Assembly (NCBI RefSeq): GCF_963678635.1
Contig: NC_087071.1
Span: forward strand, 34,403,680-34,467,679
Length of the DNA: 64,000 nt
Direction of reading: 5' to 3'
Origin: Symsagittifera roscoffensis
Lineage: Eukaryota; Xenacoelomorpha; Acoela; Convolutidae
Below the pieces are notes generated by a model. The model was not told the origin of the DNA and did not search any database. It saw nothing but the letters and a program-made list of their open reading frames with translations. The position numbers were made by a program, and so were the translations under genes. Shown piece after piece: positions 58,210 through 64,000 of the stretch; within the stretch, counting starts at the first letter, position 1, and every line of letters begins with the position of its first letter.

Positions 58210-61200
58210 TAACTTCATAGTTGAGTGCAAAACATGTTTCGCTTGAAAACCAATAAAAAACATCTAAAAACAGCCAATAAGATTTGAGTAGTTCATAGTT
58301 ACGAAAAGCTTTTAGATTTGTTTTTTTTTGGCGAATAGATTCAGTATTGTTAATCCAGAAGCCTCGATTGCCGAGAAAAAGAAGATGAAGCTGATCTGAA
58401 TAATTTGATCAAACTGTTTTAGGATGAAATCTGATACAAATGCTGCAACAAAGGAAACAAGGTGAAAGCAAAACACGGAGTGGTGTCTTAAATCGATGAA
58501 CCAAAGAGATTCCAATTTGAAAGCTGTCACAGAACGGTTATCTTGGAAAGAAGGGACAAAAATCGTGACAATACATTTTTTTCCAAAAGAAAAAGCATGT
58601 GAAAAAATGGAGGTTTGAACTGATTTGCATGCAAAGAAACTGCAATTATTTATTTGAATGTATTCAAATTACTGCAACTTTGATTAGCTTTGAATCGTTT
58701 CTGCTATTCCATTCACACTGCGACTGCATGATCTTTTTTGGCTAAATTTTTCGGTGAGATCAAAGCCAAACTTTCAAGCCCTAACCCTTAAGTTCAATAG
58801 TTATTTTTTTAATGAAAAATTTTCTTTGTTCAGAAATTGTCATTGAAAAATTAAATAACATTACAAATAAACTTGTGAAATCTCTTTGATATAACAATTT
58901 CTTGAAAGGAAAAATTAACCACTTGATTCACTGAAATTTTTTTGTCAAATCTGTTAGCTATGTTGTTCGTTAGTGTTTTATTTCGTTCTTTTTCATAACT
59001 TTAATCCGTGAAATTGTGAATAATAATCTGATTTTTGAAAAAAGATTATATATCGAAAAATGAGCATGTCAATTTAATCCCGCTTAGTTCCTAAGAACGT
59101 GCCATATTGTAATTCGTAAGATCTTCCTTGTATTGAAGTTCACAATAATCTATAATTTCAGATAACTTTGTCTTTCTAATAAAATTTAATTACAATTGAG
59201 AAAATAATATTACCCATAATTTTGAGTGTAATCATGATCCAAATTTAGATGTAGATTTATGAGTATTACTCTTGGTATGCAAAAAATATGCAGTACGTTT
59301 TAACTCAAACTGCCCCAAAGCTCTACCTAAAACCTCCCTATTAATTTCCTTAGTCCAAATTATTTATCTTCGACATGAAGTTATTTAAAAATTGAATTCT
59401 ATTTTGGTGTCAAAAAAGTGAAAAATATGTATTAAAATAGAAATAATTAGTTTGCTCTTTCCAAAATATGTATAAATGGGTGCGATCTATGTATAATAAT
59501 GATGCAAAGTAATTCGATGTCAATTAAATATTGTGGCATGGATTTCTTTTAAGAAGCAGCTAAATGAGACTACTTTTCTAAAACAGGAATAATCCCGGTT
59601 GAGATAGAGAATGACTGAGGAACCGTTTGCCATAGTTTTTCTCAAGCGAAACTAGCTGAATAAATATAATCAGTTCTGCTTTATAGTTTTTATTGTGAGA
59701 TATAGATTTGATTGCCCAGCTATGCAAGTGTAATAAAACAAGATTGCTCGTATCAGGGCGAAGCCCTGAATGTTCCGACTGCCTTTTAAGGTTTATGGAG
59801 CAGTAGTAGCAAGTAAAAATAAATATAAAAAAAATAAAATGAAAAAAGAAAAAAAAATCTAAAATTTGAAGACTTTTCATGAAATAATCCTCTTACACGC
59901 CATATAAAGTACTAAAGAATACATTTCGCTTGTGGTAACAAATCAATTATGGCTAATAAGCTAGTTTCAACCAATTTGGAACAATTTCTAAGACGGATTA
60001 AATCTACGCTTACGCGTTAATAGCGCGAAATATATCGCGCGTTAATTGTCCCAAAATGGCATCTTTTAAACCCCCACAACTTTACGAAAATTATCACAGG
60101 TGAAATATCTTTTCAAATTTAGGCTCAAGACAACAATACCTTGTGAATGATAAAAAAAAATTCCGTCAAAAATGGCTAGTTAAAAAGTCGAAATTTGTCT
60201 GAAGAGAAAAAAACCCACCCGAGTACAAATATTCAGTTTTTTTTTGTATCGAAAGTCGGAACAATACGTTTACTTTCACTCAAAAAGTGGAAATTGTTCC
60301 GAGGTGCAAAGTCGATTTTGAGATATTCATTCGAGGGAAGGTTGACCTTAAGTGAACAGTTTTATTTTAACTGGCAAAGCCGTATGTATGTTTTGACAAC
60401 TCTTTAACTCCTGAATTTCCAGAAAATCAAAGACTTCTATTAAGAGTAGATGAACGTAGATCAGATTCATAAATAGGTGGCGTTGATTTTTTTTGTTTTT
60501 TTTTCAGGAATAGTGTGAAACTTGCTCAGGCTCAATTTCAAAATTTTCGCGGTTTGAGGTATAATTTTTTTCTAAACTCAGTTCACTTTTTTTGTTAAAA
60601 GGAAAGCAAAATCAACTATCGAACAGCAAAAGTGTGAAGGCCTCGAAAAATAAGATTAACTTCTAGTGTTTTTTTGGCTCAATTGGTATCTGATCAAATA
60701 TTGTGGGCCTGGTTTCCGCTTCGTAATTTTTGCTTTTGTTCAATTGCTAAATTGAAATTCAATTGGATTGCTTGGCTTGTTTTCCTAGATTTCATGTTTG
60801 ACAAAAAAAACAGGTGTTTTGAATGTGTACGGGTTTATGTTGGTGTGGGAATATTTGACTGATTTTTTTGATTTTGGTTTTCTCAGAAGTAAAAATACCA
60901 AACCCGAGATTCTGAGGTTCTGGTTTCAATTAATAGGAAGGATTTGAAACATTTTTCTCTTAAAGCGGTTACGTCAAACTTTTTTAAAACATAAAATTAT
61001 GGCCACGTGGAAATAGTCAAAATTTTGATGTCCTAAACTTTTTTGAGTTTTATTTAATTTAACAAAAACTAGCCTCCCAAAACTGACGTTGTTGGTTCAA
61101 CAGAGACAAAAAGTGGAAAATTACCCTGCATTAGCGGCCACCCACAACTTTTTTTACAAAAACTGTTGACTTTACAAAAAATTAAAAAACCATATAAGGG

Positions 61201-62425
61201 GAATCTTCTCTACTTTACCGGGCACAACATTCTTTAAGCAGAAAAATCTAACGGATTTTGCAATTTCTCTTTTAGAAAAAAGTTAAAGCATTCAAACAAG
61301 TGTAAATTTTCGAAATTTGACCGTTTTTAGAAGCTTTTTGATTTTTCTTAAAAAATACTCTATCAATCTGAGATGAAATTTTCAATTGTTAGTGAAAGGT
61401 TATAACTTTGGAATCATTCTAATTTCTCAAAAATTTTCCCTTTTTTCTTAGCTTCACTCTTTTCAAAGTTGATTCTCTTATTTTAGTAGAGAAACAACTA
61501 TGATTTGGACAAAGTCCAACTTTTGAATTTACGTATTTTGTCCCGCGTCAGTGTTTCAAATTCAAAAGCTATCAAACAAGTATCTCCAACTTAAGCTGGG
61601 CCCTATATGTCCTTCATCGAGACATACGAAAATGTTGATTCAACTATTTTCAATATTTTCATTTTTTTAAATGTTTTTCTGATGATTGTGTTGTATTGCA
61701 AATGATGCGACGCTCCGCTTCCCCTTTGTGTAAAAACATCAATTTTGAGCACTAACAAATCAAGTGACAAAATCCATTTGATATCGCACAGAAAAAAGTT
61801 TGACCTCTGCTTTGAGCTCTAAATGTTATTTTGCGTCATTTTCAAGTATTCGAACTATACGATAAAAAACTGATGTGGCGAAATGAAACTTGGAAACTTT
61901 GGCGTTATGATGCGATAAGTTGAAGTGATATCAAACAAAAAACGCTACTCATTCAGTTTTTATATGTAAAAGGTTCTAAATTGGTTAACTTATTAGCCAT
62001 TGAAACTTCTTTGGCTTATTCAGGCCAAATTTGTTTGAAAAATAGTAAAACTAATTAATCAGGCTTCAATCTTAGGCTGTGTGTCTCATCTGTGTATTCT
62101 GTGACAGCTTAAAAGGAACATATTGTAATCAACAGTTTTTAGTAATTTATTAAAACACTTTTATACTATAAATTTAAATAAACTTTACATGTATTGGTTT
62201 TAGCTTCTCGGTAAAAGTTTTTCTCATCGCTTCATTTTTTGCATAAAAGTTGTTAAATGATGCCGATACGAAAACTTTCAGCTCGAATTGTGAATAATTT
62301 GAAATTTTTTATGTAACTAGCCATGTCATTCATCATGAGTTCACGCACTATAAATTTGATAAAAGCAAGTCTATCGCAGTCTATTTCACAATAATTGGAT
62401 TACATTGAAAATTAAAACTCGACTG
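58210..62425. other. Intergenic region
   Basis: AT-rich DNA between the TMEM184 gene and the minus-strand gene. It holds a partial start of the AAGAGTAATGAACG MITE (from 60440) and a GC-rich 12-bp palindrome (60017-60045). No coding exon could be supported. Confidence 0.5.
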
Positions 62426-62431
62426 TTTATT
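62426..62431 (-). terminator. Poly(A) signal of the minus-strand gene
   Basis: AATAAA on the minus strand, 64 bp after the stop at 62496. Confidence 0.6.
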
Positions 62432-62495
62432 AATTTAAAAAAACGTCAAGGAAAAGAATAGCAAATTTTCGATATAAAGATGAATTGTTTAATCA

Positions 62496-63604
62496 TCAGT
62501 GCCATGAGAAGAATATAAAAGAAGCCACTAAATAGAGGGAAGTTTTGACTCCCAATGTTTCCCCTGCACTTCTTTCAAACTCTGCCAGCTTGCTGAGGTA
62601 TTCCGTGATATCATCTTCAAGTTCATCGCACACTTTAATGCTGTCGTCTTGCAAGTAGTTCGTTGGTGTCAGTTTTTCTGCAACTTTTTCCGGAGCAGGT
62701 TGGACTGGTCGCCAATAACAAGTCTTCATGTCGTTCGTGTCAAGTTCGGTTTTCGCTGTACACTTTGAAGGAACGTTGTCTTCGAATCTATGCAAACCAT
62801 ATTGATGCATTAAGCAAATCTCGCATATATCTGGTATCAGTTCCCAACATTTTCCGTCAAGGAATTTCTGTTTATCCTCTAATGACATTTCATATGCTTC
62901 ATTCTCCTTGAGAATTATTTTCCTAACAATTAGCGAGTTGGCCAGGGAACCGTATTCTATTCGCTCTGGTAAGCCAATTTCAACAGCTTCGACCTTTGAA
63001 TAAGTTAGAATTTCTTTTTCAAAAAACGTTGCGCAAGATAACCAAATATCGGTGATTGGCTTTCCGTCGCGTCCAGAATAAAAGCGTGGACAAAAACTGA
63101 GTTCTTTGTTTTGCCAAAATAGCGCTGCTAAAACTTCGGAATTAAAAACTATGTCAATCCTTTCGCGAACATCCACATTTGACAGTGCAAAATATTTTGT
63201 ATTCCGTGAATCAATGAAATTTGGTACTATCAGAGGAACAAATGGCTGCCCTATAGAAATGTCGATGAAATTGTCGACAAATGATGAAATGTCAAAAATA
63301 CTGCCAGGGCTAGTGTTAAAACTGTCGAATATGCTAAGCTTCCCTTGATTGCCAGGCTTATTTGATAGGAGATTCTGAACTGATTTCGCGTCTATTTTCT
63401 GGCAATTTATAATTGAAAAAGATTCCCAATAAAACGGAATATGATCGCTCTCAGCCATTGGAATCATGTTTTCTACGCTAATCAAAGTATTTGATTCCTC
63501 TAAATCAAAATTCAATTTCTTGCATTCCTGAATTCCGTTTAATTGGAAGTTTTTGGAGAAAATTCGAAAGGTCACTTGATATAGACGCAACGTGCAGTGA
63601 TCAC
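62496..63604 (-). CDS. Last exon of an unrecognised, probably GPI-anchored protein
   Basis: The minus-strand frame is open for about 370 codons. It begins after a splice acceptor (tcattttag at 63605 and above) with DHCTLRLYQVTF, so the upstream exons lie to the right or beyond the window and no start codon belongs to this exon. At least ten cysteines are spread along it (for example CPRF, CEICLMHQYGLHRF, CYWRP), as in extracellular proteins. The C-terminus has small residues (SAGE) followed by a hydrophobic tail (TSLYLVASFIFFSWH) that ends the protein, which is the usual layout of a GPI-attachment signal. I recognise no family. Confidence 0.65.
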
Positions 63605-64000
63605 CTAAAATGATAATAGTTCAAAAAGTCTTGACTCGCGCAGTTTGAAAAGTTCTGAATGAAATATTTCTATAAGCATTAAAAAATGCATGTTCTGGTT
63701 GAATTAAGGCATTTGAAATAATGATTTATTGGTGTAAGGAAAATAAATTTTTGTTCAAATATGATTCACTATAATAAAAAATGCACTAAGTTGACGTGGG
63801 AACAATAACCCATAGATTTTAGGAAAGAAATGCAAAATTAGAATTTCGATAACAAATAAATAAATTTGTTTTCAAAGTATGCGAGCTTCAAAATTTTATA
63901 AAACTTTTAGTTTAAGAATAGAAGAGCACCAGTTTGAGCCGACACTGATGACATATGTTTAGTCAAAAATCAGAAGATAATGTTCAAAATATCCAAGAGA
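63605..64000. other. Right edge, intron of the minus-strand gene
   Basis: AT-rich, no exon recognised. It should be intron, since the exon at 63604 begins at a splice acceptor. Confidence 0.4.

Noticed and set aside
59578-59880. 100-codon minus-strand frame rich in Phe and Ile
   Set aside because: Composition matches translated AT-rich DNA; no splice sites or homology visible.

Overview
The window comes from the nuclear genome of an invertebrate animal. It is AT-rich, its genes are split by long introns with GT..AG borders and AATAAA poly(A) signals, and it is crowded with animal-type retroelements. The sequence does not let me place the species further. Two host genes can be supported. A TMEM184-family gene on the + strand (about 29.86-57.7 kb) is complete over its coding part. 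The 3' terminal exon of an unrecognised secreted or GPI-anchored type protein lies on the - strand (62.5-63.6 kb).

Layout. 0.2-1.0 kb: a broken LINE reverse transcriptase (- strand). 1.2-9.16 kb: two tandem units of about 3.95 kb. Each is a LINE (- strand) whose reverse-transcriptase gene was split by a second, 5'-truncated LINE ending in a (CTTGA)n tail; the shared nesting means the unit was duplicated afterwards. 9.16-15.9 kb: a GC-richer block with one reading frame of about 6.7 kb, broken by many stop codons but only one clear frameshift, and containing an SGNH-hydrolase-like segment. 16.1-25.4 kb: two degenerate Penelope-like elements (PLE-1 on +, PLE-2 on -) lying tail to tail. Each has a GIY-YIG endonuclease, a PHD-type zinc finger inserted in the reverse transcriptase just before the YVDD motif, and a hammerhead-ribozyme-like motif about 270-280 bp after the coding end. 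25.7-29.6 kb: a nearly intact CR1-like LINE (- strand) with a PHD-finger ORF1, split by a 109-bp insertion that has a 13-bp target-site duplication and carries a third hammerhead-like motif.

29.9-57.6 kb: the TMEM184 gene. All splice phases agree and give a 431-residue protein, or 515 residues with an alternative last exon. A 36-nt in-frame exon (12 residues) could be included or skipped. Its introns hold a Ty3/Gypsy relic, hAT-type MITEs, a second MITE family with AAGAGTAATGAACG ends, a tRNA-derived repeat and a nearly intact LINE (49.2-53.3 kb, - strand). 57.8-62.4 kb is intergenic and holds one more hAT-like copy.

The most unusual observations are the PHD finger inside the PLE reverse transcriptase, the three hammerhead-like motifs, the stop-rich but nearly indel-free 6.7-kb frame, and the two optional TMEM184 exons.
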